Shown one piece after another: positions 24,377-35,525 of a stretch of DNA of 64,000 nucleotides; positions within the stretch are counted from its first letter, which is position 1; the number at the start of each line of letters is the position of its first letter. The notes beneath the pieces were generated by a model, which worked only from the letters and a program-made list of their open reading frames with translations, ran no database searches and had not been told where the DNA came from. The DNA lies in assembly GCA_026929865.2 (NCBI GenBank), contig CM049396.1:22944001-23008000 (forward strand), read 5' to 3'. Position numbers and translations under genes: made by a program. The stretch is from Hyperoplus lanceolatus. Lineage: Eukaryota; Chordata; Actinopteri; Uranoscopiformes; Ammodytidae.

Positions 24377-24779
24377 CTTGCATAACTACACACTGTCAAC
24401 AACAAACAAATACTCTTCAGTTTCCAACACACCATACAGTTTCACCGTCTGTTTTTCACACAGGGGCTGTCACGGACAGACTCACAGATCTAACCGTTAG
24501 CGTACTTAACCCAGAGACATTCTCTCGTTTCAGTCGGCGTTGGTTATTATAGGAGGGATAAATTAATTAATTTTTTTTGTTATAAAATACTTAAAACAGA
24601 CATATACCCCTGGCCCTTGCACAACTTTGATATAAATGAAACTCAGGTCCTTTCCCACAACATGAAAGTTACTGCCGCCGTGAGAATCAAAATACACGCA
24701 TACTTTGTTTAGACAGGTGCACAATGCTCCTCACTACATTAGTAGAGAGGAGCAAAGCTATAATTTCTTACCTGGCATC

Positions 24780-26715
24780 ATGGAGAGACTGTACTGTACC
24801 GAGGAAGCGAAGCGTATGGTCATGGAGACGGACGAAGAGCCCGAGGAGGCAGATTGCACATCTGACTCCGATACGGATACGGCGGATGAGGATGCAGACT
24901 TGGACTACCATCCGGATGCTGGCACATCGTCCTCCAGCTCCAGTGAAGCATCCAATTCAGGGGAAGATGAGGCTCGTCCAGACCAGCTATGGGGGTCCAA
25001 AAACGGCCTCATCCACTGGGCACCGTCAAACGCCCAGACGCTCCGGTACTTCCCTGCCGAAACCGGACTCACTCCAGGCCCAACCTGCTATGCTGTGGCC
25101 CGCGTCAATGAGCTGGTAGACACCTTTAATTTGTACTGTATACCTGAGATGACGGCGCTGATCACCACTTACACAAACCTGCACGGGAACAGGACGGTCC
25201 AGGACTGGAAGGATGTAGATGACATCACCGTGCGGAGCTACATCGGACTCCTCCTGCTGGCCGGTGTTTACCTCTCTCGGGGAGAAGCGACCCGCAGCCT
25301 TTGGGACGATGAGATGGGCAGGCAAATTTTCAGGGCTACAATGTCCGTGAAAACTTTTGAGAGGCTGGGAAGAATCATCCGTTTCGATGACCGACTTTCA
25401 AGACCGCGGCGCAGGGGAGACGACAAGCTGGCTGCAGTGAGGGAAATTTGGGATCTCTGGACAGCCAGGCTCCCCCTGATGTTCAACCCAGATGAAGATG
25501 TCCGCGTCGACGAGCAGTTGGTGCCATACAGGGGACGCTGCCAGTTCCGGCAGTATATGCCAAAAAAGCCGGCCAGATTTGGACTGAAAATGTGGGTTAC
25601 TTGCGATGTCAATACTGCATACGCATGGAAGGTATCTGTGTACATCGGCCGAACAGCTGGTGAGCCCGCAGAGCGGAACCAGGGAAGGAGGGTCGTGCTG
25701 GAGCAGACGGAGGGCCTGAAAGGCATGACTGTGACTTGCGACAACTTTTTTTCCTCACACGGGCTAGCAGAGGAGCTGCTCCAAAGAAAGATGGCTATGG
25801 TCGGGACGATCCGCAAAAACAGGGTTGAGCTGCCCAAGCAGCTGCTGGTCACAAGAGGGAGAGAGGCACTCTCCTCCCTGTTTGCTTTCACCGAGACGCA
25901 CACTTTGGTGTCGCATGTCCCAAAGCGGGGCAAAAACGTCCTCCTGATCAGCACAAAGCACCGGGCTCCAGAGGTAAGCAGCGGGGAGAAGAAAAAGCTG
26001 CAGATAATATTGGACTACAATCGCTGCAAAGGAGGAGTGGACACAATGGACAAGGTATGTAAAAATTAAACTATTTCATATATTTATTAGATCTATTTTA
26101 TTGTATTTTTTTTTCTTTTCTAACCTATTTTATTTCTTTGTTTTTTTCGTGTATTATACATTATCCTTGTAATTGTCATCGCCACTGTACAGGAGACAAC
26201 CTCAGTGTCTCACGAGTTAAAATAAAGGTTATTATTGTATTGTATTTTTACAAAACTCTCATCATTTTTCTCTGGTCCCTTTTTTGCAGATGATCCCGGC
26301 ATACAGCTGCCGGAGGGCAACCAGGCGGTGGCCCTTGGCACTATTTTTCAACATTGTGGACATCAGCGCGCTGAACGCCTACATCGTATGGAAGGCTATT
26401 GATCCGGCATGGCACCAGGGGGAATCCCACAGGCGTAGGCCTTTCCTGGTCGAGCTGGGGAAGAGCTTGGTAGCTCCACAGATGGCCCGAAGACAGCGCC
26501 TCCCTAATGCACCATGGGCCGCCAGCCTGGTTATAGGGGCACAGGCAGTTAACCCCACCACAAGCGCAGCAGGTCCAAGCTGCTCACCAACCGACCGTGC
26601 AAGGAGGCAGTGTGCGCTCTGTAAGACACGCAAAGTCGCAAGCATCAGCTGCAAGTTGTGCGGAAAGTTTGTCTGCAGGGAGCACTACATTAATGTTTGC
26701 AGTTCTTGCATTTAA
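24780..26715 (+). CDS. piggyBac transposase (PGBD4-like), two exons
   Basis: Cut-and-paste transposase expected to act in the nucleus on TTAA targets. Exon 1 is 24780-26054 (425 codons, from the first in-frame ATG) and exon 2 is 26290-26715, joined in phase 0 to give 566 residues, close to the usual size. The N-terminus is acidic with a serine run (residues about 14-65). The DDE_Tnp_1_7 domain follows. The three catalytic aspartates are all present: D244 in VDEQLVPYRG, D321 in VTCDNFFSS and D421 in KGGVDTMDK. Their spacing is as in the founding piggyBac enzyme. Exon 2 carries the conserved RRATRRWPLALFFN block and ends in a cysteine-rich zinc-binding domain (CALCKTRK, CKLCGKFVCREH, CSSC) used for end recognition. 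The 235-bp intron has GTATGT and TTTTTTGCAG sites. No stops or frameshifts occur, so this is a recently active or domesticated copy. Confidence 0.93.
26055..26289 (+). other. Intron of the piggyBac transposase gene
   Basis: GTATGT donor and TTTTTTGCAG acceptor with an AT-rich, pyrimidine-rich body. Removing it restores the continuous VDTMDK-MIPAYSC reading frame expected of the family. Reading through meets a stop at the fifth codon. Confidence 0.85.
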
Positions 26716-26770
26716 ATGTTTGGCCTAAGGTAGGCCTATGTTGTTCATTTGTTCATTTGTTGTATTTTGT

Positions 26771-27090
26771 TTAAAGGGTTCATTTAAAAAAGAAAATCAT
26801 TTATATTTGTATATGTGTGATAAGTTCTGATGCTGGTTGAATAAAATGTAAAATAATTGAATAAAAAAAAATCTAATGATTTCATTTGTATAGGCTCATT
26901 TCTTATTTTGAACCATAAAAAGGGTGTTTTGCATGTCAAAGCATGTCAATTAAAGGGTTAATTTAACAAAAAATACATTAATATTTTATATGTATGATTA
27001 GTTCTGATGCCGGTGTAAAATAAAATGTGTTTTTTTATATATAAAAACAATACTTTATTTAATTTTTATAGGCTCATTTCTCATGGACAC
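26771..27090 (+). repeat. 178-bp tandem duplication in the piggyBac 3' region
   Basis: Blocks AAAGGGTT, AGTTCTGATGC, AATAAAATG and TATAGGCTCATTTCT occur in the same order twice with an offset of 177-179 bp (26773, 26823, 26893 and again 26952, 27000, 27071). Each copy includes an AATAAA polyadenylation-type signal. Confidence 0.85.
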
Positions 27091-27147
27091 ACTAGTGTGT
27101 CGAAGGTGTAAAAGTGTGATTATTTTAAAGGAGCATGGAAGGGTTAA

Positions 27148-28439
27148 TATGCATGTGATTGCGTCAGAGCACTACAGGTCTTCTGGACTGGACGCTGAAC
27201 AAGGTCCTCCACCATAGAAAGTATTTACAGCTTCTACAATTCCAGTTGAATCACCTTAATGCTTAATGAACACAAGTTGTCTTTAAAGTGGGAACGTCCA
27301 TGTCTAGGGGTCATTGAGTTAGATACATTAATATCAAACTAACTTAAAACAATATATTCACATATCATATATTTTATTGCTGTCTGTATTGCTGCTGCTG
27401 TATTGCTGTTGGGGGTATAGTAGAAAACGGTAAGCCTGTTCATTTAAAGTGCAAACTTTTCAGTGACAGCTGTGTGGGATGCATGTCTTCAGTTGGCCAC
27501 AAGAGGTCTGCCATGCACTAGTATTTTCTCCAGCAAGCTAATGCTGCCTTCACATACTGGGGGAAAATATTAAACTTACGGTAAACATCACAATACACAT
27601 TAACAACAACACAGTTGAGTGGAAGCCTGAATGGGACATGGTTTCTGTACACTCTCATGTTTATAAAATTGAACAGACAGTGCTCCTTTATACATGTCTA
27701 CAGTCTAAGCAACCTGGCAGCTAAAACATTGGTGAGTCCAGCTTTCTCTGGACAGTGTTTACGTGCTGCATTTCAGGATACAGTTTAGATTTTGCTTGGC
27801 AAATATGGTATAAACATTGACTGAGTATTACGCCTACTGAACAGCATTTAACAAAAAACTGGAAATCACAAATTAGTATTTCTAAAGACTTCTGCAAGTC
27901 TACTTTTGATTTGATTTGATTCAATTTATTTCAGACATATCAGTGATACAAAACAAAATGAAAAGCATGGAAATACAACAAACAAAAAATTATGTTTTCA
28001 CAAAAAAAATAAAAAAAATAATCTGTATTGCTGAGATATGCCTGAAAAGGAGCAGGAAGAAGTATACACTTATTTAATCCTACCCCTTTTCCATAGTAAA
28101 AAAAATAAAAAATAATAATACTTTTTCTAGCTCGGTAAAACAAAGTGTTGTGTTATTTTTAGGTCCCCTTATTTAACGTCTTTAACAAATGTTGAAAAAA
28201 GAAGTGCCTTACTTGTTGATTTACTTTTTTATTAATGTCTTATTTTATATACTTATTGTTTTTTGATTGTAGTCATTCTGTTTTATTTCTCATACTGCCT
28301 TAGAGACATTTATAAAGGGTTAAGTGATATAAAATCGTCTGTTTTGTATTTAAAAAACTTTGAATTTAAAAAGGAAAGGAAACAAAAGCTCGGTTTAGCT
28401 CGGTTAGCCCATAGAAAATACGAGGAGCACTTAAACGCA
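27148..28439. other. No gene recognised; LINE 3' end at 27902-28143
   Basis: The only identifiable content is a minus-strand LINE 3' end (see separate entry). The rest is AT-rich intergenic or intronic DNA. Confidence 0.4.
27902..28143 (-). mobile_element. LINE 3' untranslated fragment with TTTGA tail
   Basis: Read on the minus strand it contains AAAGGGGTAGGATTAAATAA, then TTCTTCCTGCTCCTTTTCAG, and ends in AATAAATTGAATCAAATCAA repeats. This is the common 3' end of a fish non-LTR retrotransposon family. It contains no coding sequence. Confidence 0.55.
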
Positions 28440-28925
28440 GCATGATATCCCCCTTTGCCAAACCCCTTTTCACCCCCATGGAGAGAGTGCAGGGCGCTGA
28501 AAGCACCGAACCATTCCCACCACTACTTACCGGGCGACGTGTGGGGGGAAGAGACATGCTGAGTGAAGCCACGCACAGACAAGAGACACAGCCGGGCATG
28601 GACTTTTACTGAAAGGACTAACTGCACTGATTTGTTTTCGGTACGGCGTTAGTGTTGAGACAAGTGAAAGTTGGATACCTGGGGGAGACATTTGCAAGTC
28701 TGGACTGAATGACAATGGAATTTGTGAACTCGTAAACCTCGACAAACCACGTTATCCGTCTCGGCTCATTTGTCTGCGTACACCAGCACCGGTTGCGGAG
28801 CATATTGGATACGTAACTCTCAATGAAACCAGTGGAAACTTGGTCTGTTCGCTGTAGCGAGGAGTAAAGCAGCGCCTCGAGCAAGTGACCCGAGAGTTGT
28901 ACACTACACTATACACAGGACAAGG
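28440..28925 (+). other. Candidate non-coding first exon
   Basis: This block is less AT-rich than its surroundings and ends in a strong donor, GGACAAG|GTGAGTAG at 28925/28926. TATAAAG lies at 28311. No open frame across the donor gives a recognisable product, so if real it is a 5' UTR exon of a plus-strand gene whose coding exons lie further right or outside the window. An enhancer or chance donor is the alternative. Confidence 0.3.
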
Positions 28926-29412
28926 TGAGTAGCAGCCTGTCTCTGTTTCCTCTCATTTTAACAGTTAACATTATAACTGCGTATGTTTTTCCTGTTGTGT
29001 GAAAAGTAGGCTAATATCAATAAAATGGTGATGTTCGGTTCCAGGGTCAACTTATCACATGCGCGTGGGGTTAAAAACACTTGCCCGCTCTGTTCTAATT
29101 CAGGCTCTTGCTTATTACTATATTAGCTATGTTAGCCATAACGCCAAGTTTATCTCATTACATTACAGCGCACTAACTGGGGGACAGTCACAGAGTGCCT
29201 CACTGGAGTTAGCTTACTTCTCCAATATAGTTTTGAGAGCAGCCGACCTGAACGTCCCCCTGTTCGGGTCATCACTCTGATATACCATGGCAGACAGACT
29301 CCAAGCTATTTCTGCGCTGCAATTTCTGTCTGATTGACTAGCTCAAAGTGTTCTATGAACCACTTTACTATGAAGGTGGACAATGATTCTGAGTAGATGC
29401 TTTCATGTCTGT

Positions 29413-29781
29413 TTGAAGGTGGAGTCAGCGATTCTGCAGAATCTCCTACTTTGTCAAAATCAGTGAATATCTGTAGCCCAGGCTATGCATTGTGTGTGTG
29501 TGCACGAACAAAGATGTTATTTTTACACAACCCAGGTTCTGTAAACTGGTATTTAAACAAACCGTAATTATGTAAACAACAGGGCCTAGACGGCAACATG
29601 CCAGTTTACAGAGCCTAGGCTGTGTATTAACTCTGGATTTTCTTTCTGCGTACACACAGCTAGTTTAGGGGCAGGGTTTAGGGGCAGGTAGCAGATCGTG
29701 GTGACATATTCACTGATTTTGATAAAAAGTGATTTCGACAACAAGAAACCACTCTCCAAAACCACTGAGTCCACCTTTAAA
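29413..29781. repeat. Fish MITE, copy 1 (AAGGTGGAGTCAGCGATTCT)
   Basis: Left end GAAGGTGGAGTCAGCG and right end ACTGAGTCCACCTTTAA are inverted. The interior shares TTTACAGAGCCTAGGCTGTG and AGGTAGC(A/G)GATCGTG blocks with the copy at 32441. Confidence 0.65.
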
Positions 29782-32440
29782 TGTGTGTGCCGAATTATTT
29801 CTTTAAGTATTTGCTCACCTTTTTAAATTGATATGCTGTTGATGAAATATACATCGCAATCAGAATGGGAAAGCATTACTGGCCAGGCAAGTAGGCTACA
29901 AGGAATAGACCCCATATTCAGACCCCATATTGATTTTTAAGAAACAGGCTGGTACTCTTTAGAGATACAAGGTCAGATTCAATTATTCACATTATTTTTT
30001 TAACACAGTCTCTTGTGTAATATAGTGTTTGTGTTTTATAGCCTTCACATACACTTGGTAACATGTCATGGCTGACAGTTCATCAGAGGGGGGCTCTAGT
30101 GAGAATGTGACCTTTTTGAGTTTCTTGCGTCCCGGTGGTGAATGTCTCCTCACAGTTTTAAGTGTCTTCTTAAAGCGTGTCCATCTGTTCCTGTAGCCTT
30201 ATAACATAATTGATGGCTTAGCCTATAAGCCAGGAAATTAGATGGCCTATCCCTTCCCAATGATGATGATGATGGTGATGATGATGATTGCTAATTTATG
30301 ACAGATTGTCAGTAGAAAATTGGCGAAAACTATGGATGTGCCCAGACATTTTTTGTGCCTAGATCCTTGCTAGTTCTTGCACATGCTCAAATGATGTGTA
30401 TACACTTTTAAATGGAAACTCATGTTCATTTATGTATATAAAACACAACACTTAACCATTTTTTTGAAGACCAATCCTCTTTTATACGGTTAGTCCCTGC
30501 ATTAAAAATATTTCGAAGACCAACACGCTCTGGGGATTAAGTTGTATTTGACAGCAGTATAGAGAGTGTTGCTGCACTTTAAATAGGAAGGATGTTTAAG
30601 TTTAGTGTCTCGAAGTGGAGGACATGTTGTCATCATGGCCCCGACTGTTTATTAGTAGAACATTTGTGTACTTGTAGCTGTCAGACACCAGGACCCAGTG
30701 TCGTCTGGACTTGTACGAAATGACCTTTAACCCCTGTTTATCAATGCTGTCATTATGGGGTTTACATTTCACCTTTTTATAGGCTTGACCTGTGGTGACC
30801 TGAGAGGGAAGAAAAAAAAGGGTTGTAAAAGGCTGCTACATAAATGACTATTGTTTCAATCACTTAAGTTTCAGAATTTGACTCTTTTCCCAACTTCCAT
30901 CAAGCACATATCCTAAGAGTAAATAGAGTAAAGAGTAGATTTGGGATTTGTCTGTCCTTGCTCAGTATCCATTTGTTACACGTATTTCTGTTGACATTGT
31001 GATAATAAACAGGTGGGAAGACTTGAGGTTTTGATGAACTGTGTCTGGCTCTATAGATCAGCAGCTTGGCCGTTGATTTAGTATCTGAACACAACACAGC
31101 CCGGTCAGGACAGAGCTGTCACTGCAAGGTGCCAAGTCACATGTGATGTAGAGAATAGGAAAGGCTCGGGCTATGCTCACACACACCTAGCATGGAAGAC
31201 GTTGGGTTGTCTAACAATGGTCACGAAGAGAGGGGTTTAAAGGTAACCTATTTGTCTTTTTTTATGGTTCTTGAACAATAATATGGGTCTCCAGTGTGTC
31301 TAGAACCTCCCAAAATATAAGAAAAAAAAAACAACCCTCTGTCTTTTTCATCACCTCCACCTTTTGAAAAACTGTGTTCAAAAACCCCAGTCAGGTTACC
31401 CCCCCTTATGATGTCATCATAAGTTCTAACCACTACACCACGAGCGCTCCCCCATATTTTTTTAACCTGAAAATTAGCTTAATATCTGTCCTGAAGTATT
31501 TGCATATTTTCAGACAGATTAGGTTGAAAACAGAAGGTATAAAGGAGAACTTCAAAGCCCTCGTCTCCTTCTCACCTCCATACTTCTGGCCAATTAAGGA
31601 CTGACACGGGGGTTAATGTTGAATTGTTGATTCAGGAAATAGTTGGAGCCAGCTCCCCCAGTTCTGAAGGTGGAGAGGTGTGGGGGGACGAGCAGAGCTG
31701 ATGAAGTATAGCAGCAGCTCTAACATTTTTCTGCTCAGATGAATGTACGCCTGAGGAGAAAAACCATGTTAAGAAGAAGTCAGAATGCTTCTTATAACAT
31801 TCTTCTTGGATCATCAGCATCTGCAGCTCTCTTTCTCACATTGGAATCTGGTAGACAGTTATCTACAATTTGAAATCAATCGTTGAAACAAACTGACAAG
31901 CATTTCCACTTTGATTGGCCAGGTGTGTAGGGGTGTGAAAGTATGGAATGTCTCTCAAAGTCTTCTCTCTTTTTTTTTTACATTCTTCAAATAATTGAAA
32001 TCTATGGAGGAGGGAACTAGTTTTTCTCTTGCCCGTTGGAGAGTGTGATCACCCCACAAAGGGCGAAGTTAATATGGACGGGGCAGCCCAGACTCATCTG
32101 ATCATTGGGCTTGCCCAGCAGGGGTTCGGGGCTACTTCCCCTCCCATGGTCAGATTAAATACTCAATTTAATTATGTTACTGAGCAGTAAGTCAATAACC
32201 CTATCGGAGTGCTGTGGCTGTTTAATGGGGCTTTGTGAGCCAACAGATGCCCCCAAGATTATAGGGACAATATGCTGCTGGTGCAAACCCTGAGCCCAGG
32301 GATAAAAGACGGCATGAAATCTGATAGGAGATGCCCCTCCTACTAGATACCACTACGCTGTATACCCCTCAAGATAGCCCACATTAAATATAGCCGCATC
32401 AGATGGCAGTATATCTCAAAGTGGAATTATTTAAAGTAGT

Positions 32441-32775
32441 TTTAAAGTTGGAAGTCAGCCACTCTGGAGAACGCTTGTTGCCAAAATCAGTGAACATCTC
32501 CTCACGATCCACTACTGTGTCCGTGCCGTGTGTGCTGAAAAGAAAATTCTGTGTTAATTCACAGCCTAGGCCCTGGACACGGGTGTGTTGCTAGCTACAG
32601 TTTGTTTACATAATACATACAGTACCACTTTACAGAGCCTAGGCTGTGCATTAAAACTGGATTTTACTTTCAGCATACGTACAGACAGTACGGACAGGTA
32701 GCGGATCGTGAGTATATATAAATTTACCAACTTTGACAACAAGCATTCCCCAGAATAGCTGACTTCCCCTTTTAA
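32441..32775. repeat. Fish MITE, copy 2 (diverged)
   Basis: It shares ordered blocks with 29413-29781 (CAAAATCAGTGAA, TTTACAGAGCCTAGGCTGTG, GACAACAAG). Its ends are AAAGTTGGAAGTCAGCCACT and GACTTCCCCTTTTAA. The termini are partly eroded. Confidence 0.6.
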
Positions 32776-33497
32776 TGTATTATCAAACTCTGTGGCGTAC
32801 CATACATTTGTTCCATGGCATTGTTTGTGCAGTGATTCTGCACATTTTGTACATTCAAATATTTAGATGAAAGTAAAATGGCAACTCACGGGGGCAGATG
32901 TCTATTGGCGCTTTTCCACCGCACATGTAGCTCGACTCAACTTGGTTTGGTAGCAGCACGGGTCGTTTTCCACCGCAAATAGTACCTGCTGAACGTGGGC
33001 GGGGTCGTCGTAAGGGGCTGAAAGCCTACTCCGGAGCAAAGTAGCAAAGCAGAAATTACGAGCAGTTGTTGCACTATTAACTGAACCAACCGCCAAAAAC
33101 ACGGATGAAAAATGTTTAAGAAATACCCCCCTAGTATCTGTTTGCTAAAAGAAGTAGAAGAATATTGCTACGGGCCATTAAAAGGGATGGTTGTTGTCCC
33201 GATGTGTGACTCTGCCACACAGTCAGCTGTAGGGATGCGTCACGTACATCCCTATGCACGTTAACACGGGCATGATAAAGTTGACTGTTTAGTGCTTGTT
33301 TCAGGATATAGGTGAGTCAATCTATGAAAAAAAAGGGCTTAACCCCCAAAAAATTGATACAAAAGGTTTTTCAATGGATTCCTGTAGTATTTGGTGTGCT
33401 GAATAACATACTAAAAGTCTACCAAAATATACCTCCCAGAAAGCCCTCATTTCCAAGATGGCGGCCAAAATGGCGGCGGGGAGCTTGTAATGGCTAT

Positions 33498-33909
33498 GGT
33501 TGCGTTCCGAATCGCATACTCTTTCTTTTTTTTTATATTCTACATACTACATCTGATGATAAAAAGAATCTAGTTAGGATGCAGTAGGCATACTATTGGG
33601 ACATACTTTACTCTCTTATTTCATCATAACATTGCGCCTTGATCTTGCCTCTTGCTTTTATATCCGTCGCATCCCCGTTTGTTTTCATATGGAGGCTTCG
33701 TTGATGTGACGTCACTTCACGTGCACACTGGATTGTGGGTCAGAATCGCCCAAATAGGATGCACTTTTCAACACTAACAATCTTGGCCGCATGAAGTAGG
33801 ACATCCGGGTACTTCTAACCATCCTAAATCTGGCCACAAGAATCGGGACATCCTAAAACCTTTTTTCTACATACTATATAGTAGAAAGTATGCGATTCGG
33901 AACGCAACC
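33498..33909. mobile_element. PIF/Harbinger-like MITE (412 bp)
   Basis: Ends GGTTGCGTTCCGAATCGCAT and its inverse ATGCGATTCGGAACGCAACC. TAT flanks both sides (33495-33497, 33910-33912). Removing the element plus one TAT restores the host TIR reading ATGGCTATATCTCAA. It is non-coding. Confidence 0.9.
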
Positions 33910-34130
33910 TATATCTCAAATTGAAAAAATGTTGCAAAGGAATTTTCAACTGATTTTGGTACCTCTGGACATGCTTAGGAACATACTAAAAATCTAGGAA
34001 AATACACCTTCCGGAAAGGCTTCATTTTCAAGATGGCGTCCAAAATGGTTGCCGGCCAAGCTTAAAATGGCTATATATCTCAATATAAAAAGATTATTCG
34101 AATGATTTTTCACTTGATTCTGGTACCTGC

Positions 34131-35525
34131 TAGGGGTGTAACGATACACGTATTTGTACCGTACCGTGACGGTACAGGCACGTATTTGGTGTTACAGAGG
34201 TAGACCGCGGTCCGTTTGTGGCGTAGCCTACATAGCGTTAATATATGACGAATGTACAGGCTTGTTTTGCGGTGTGGAACTTAAAACTTGTAGTCGGAGT
34301 TCCCCCCGGACCATTTAGCCTCCGGCTCGCTCGCACGTGCGCATTAGCAGCCAGCGAGAGTCTGTTATCTCCATGGTGAGCACAGCATGAGGGTGCAGTG
34401 TTGCTAACTTAGCAACTTTTCATAGCCCTCTGGCGACTTTTTTTTTTTTTTCAAAAAAGCGACTAGCGACAAATCTAGCTACTTTTTCTGGTGTTATTGG
34501 TGACTTTTGGAGACTCTGTTGCTAAAGCATGTATCGCGCTTTACTTCTAAACGAGCAGCGGCTGGCTCCCGAGGCTCCTGCCTCCTCCCAGAGCACTGAC
34601 AGGCGGCCGAGTCCTCACGCAGCAGTCCCTCCCAGCTGCGGTCAGAGCAGGAGATACACACCTCTCCGCTCAAGTGTTCCGTTTGCATCACTATTAGCAG
34701 TTATAGCAGCGTTCCCCCCTCTTCTACAGTCTATGAGTAGTGCAAATAAAGATGTTATACAGTGCTTTCGAACAGAGAGCGAACTGCGTGGCGAAAGACA
34801 ACAGGAAACCGGAGCTTGCAGGCGTACCCCTGTCATTCAAATCCCGCTTGAGGGATAACTTCGGATTCCAGTAGAATTATGAAAACAGTGATAAACGTGT
34901 GGAACAATGTCGGCACACAGGTTATTGTTTCACCGCGATCGCCTATGTAGGAGCCAACCATGGACATATAAAGGGAGCCAACACGTTGAACATGCATACG
35001 CATTTGAAAAGGCACCATCCAGGTCTTACTATCACCGTTACTGGGAATGAAAAATTGAGCTGTGCAAACACAGACAGTATTTTCTATTTTATACTGAAAA
35101 TACATAAGCTGTCATTTAATTAGTTGCACTTTTATTTGATAATTGTTATATTTATAAGAGCACTTAGAGCTGCAGTAATATTTTATTTTTTTAAAGTCAA
35201 AAATACCTTAAAGAAGACATACCCTTTTTTTACATACCAGCTTACAGAGCCTGCTGAGCATTAACACTGGCTTTTTTTCACTGCAATTTTAGTTTATGCT
35301 GCACATTCACTAGTATTTAATAAGTATTTTATTTATTGGAGAATTGCAGCAGTATTCTTTTTAGATTTGTTAGGCCTATGCATTTTATTTGTATGTTACA
35401 TACTGTCAGCTAGTTAAAACTGTTCATTCTCCCTTAACTATGAACCGTACCGTACTGTACCGTACTGTGACTTCAAAACCGAGGTACGTACCGAACCGTG
35501 ACTTTAGTGTACCGTTACACCCCTA
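34131..35525 (+). mobile_element. hAT element with BED-finger remnant (1.4 kb)
   Basis: Ends TAGGGGTGTAACGATACACG and GTGTACCGTTACACCCCTA. The 8-bp duplication GTACCTGC is perfect (34123-34130, 35526-35533). Bases 34396-34760 are homologous to the first ~350 bp of the separate hAT at 43018, so this element is a mosaic. Around 34925-35030 a frame encodes GANTLNMHTHLKRHHPG, the His-containing half of a BED zinc finger, the usual N-terminal domain of hAT transposases. The rest of the transposase is gone. Confidence 0.88.

Larger units (their letters stand above)
24510..27143 (+). mobile_element. piggyBac element, proposed limits
   Basis: The transposase gene (next entry) is flanked by TTAACCC at 24506-24512 and GGGTTAA at 27141-27147, the orientation expected for piggyBac ends and the TTAA duplication. 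Beyond the CCC the two ends do not match each other well, so these limits are only proposed. An alternative right end is GGGTTAA at 26955-26961. The left limit lies about 130 bp beyond the LTR element. Confidence 0.4.
28926..32902. other. Probable intron or intergenic DNA with two related MITE copies
   Basis: Two related repeats lie at 29413-29781 and 32441-32775. An imperfect (GAT)n run is at about 30261-30289. A degraded fish repeat lies at 31230-31430. Next to it at 31412-31455 is the complement of a tRNA-like head (GTGGTGTAGTGGTTAGAAC) without a B box, which suggests a truncated SINE. No coding exon was recognised. Confidence 0.4.

Noticed and set aside
25268..25954. 228-codon minus-strand frame
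   Set aside because: It is antisense to exon 1 of the piggyBac transposase, whose motifs on the plus strand are unambiguous.
26055..26283. Frameshift between the two piggyBac frames
   Set aside because: Consensus GTATGT and TTTTTTGCAG sites join the frames exactly in phase, so an intron is the better explanation.
31412..31455. tRNA gene on the minus strand
   Set aside because: Only an A-box-like head is present, with no B box or cloverleaf. It is most likely a truncated SINE.
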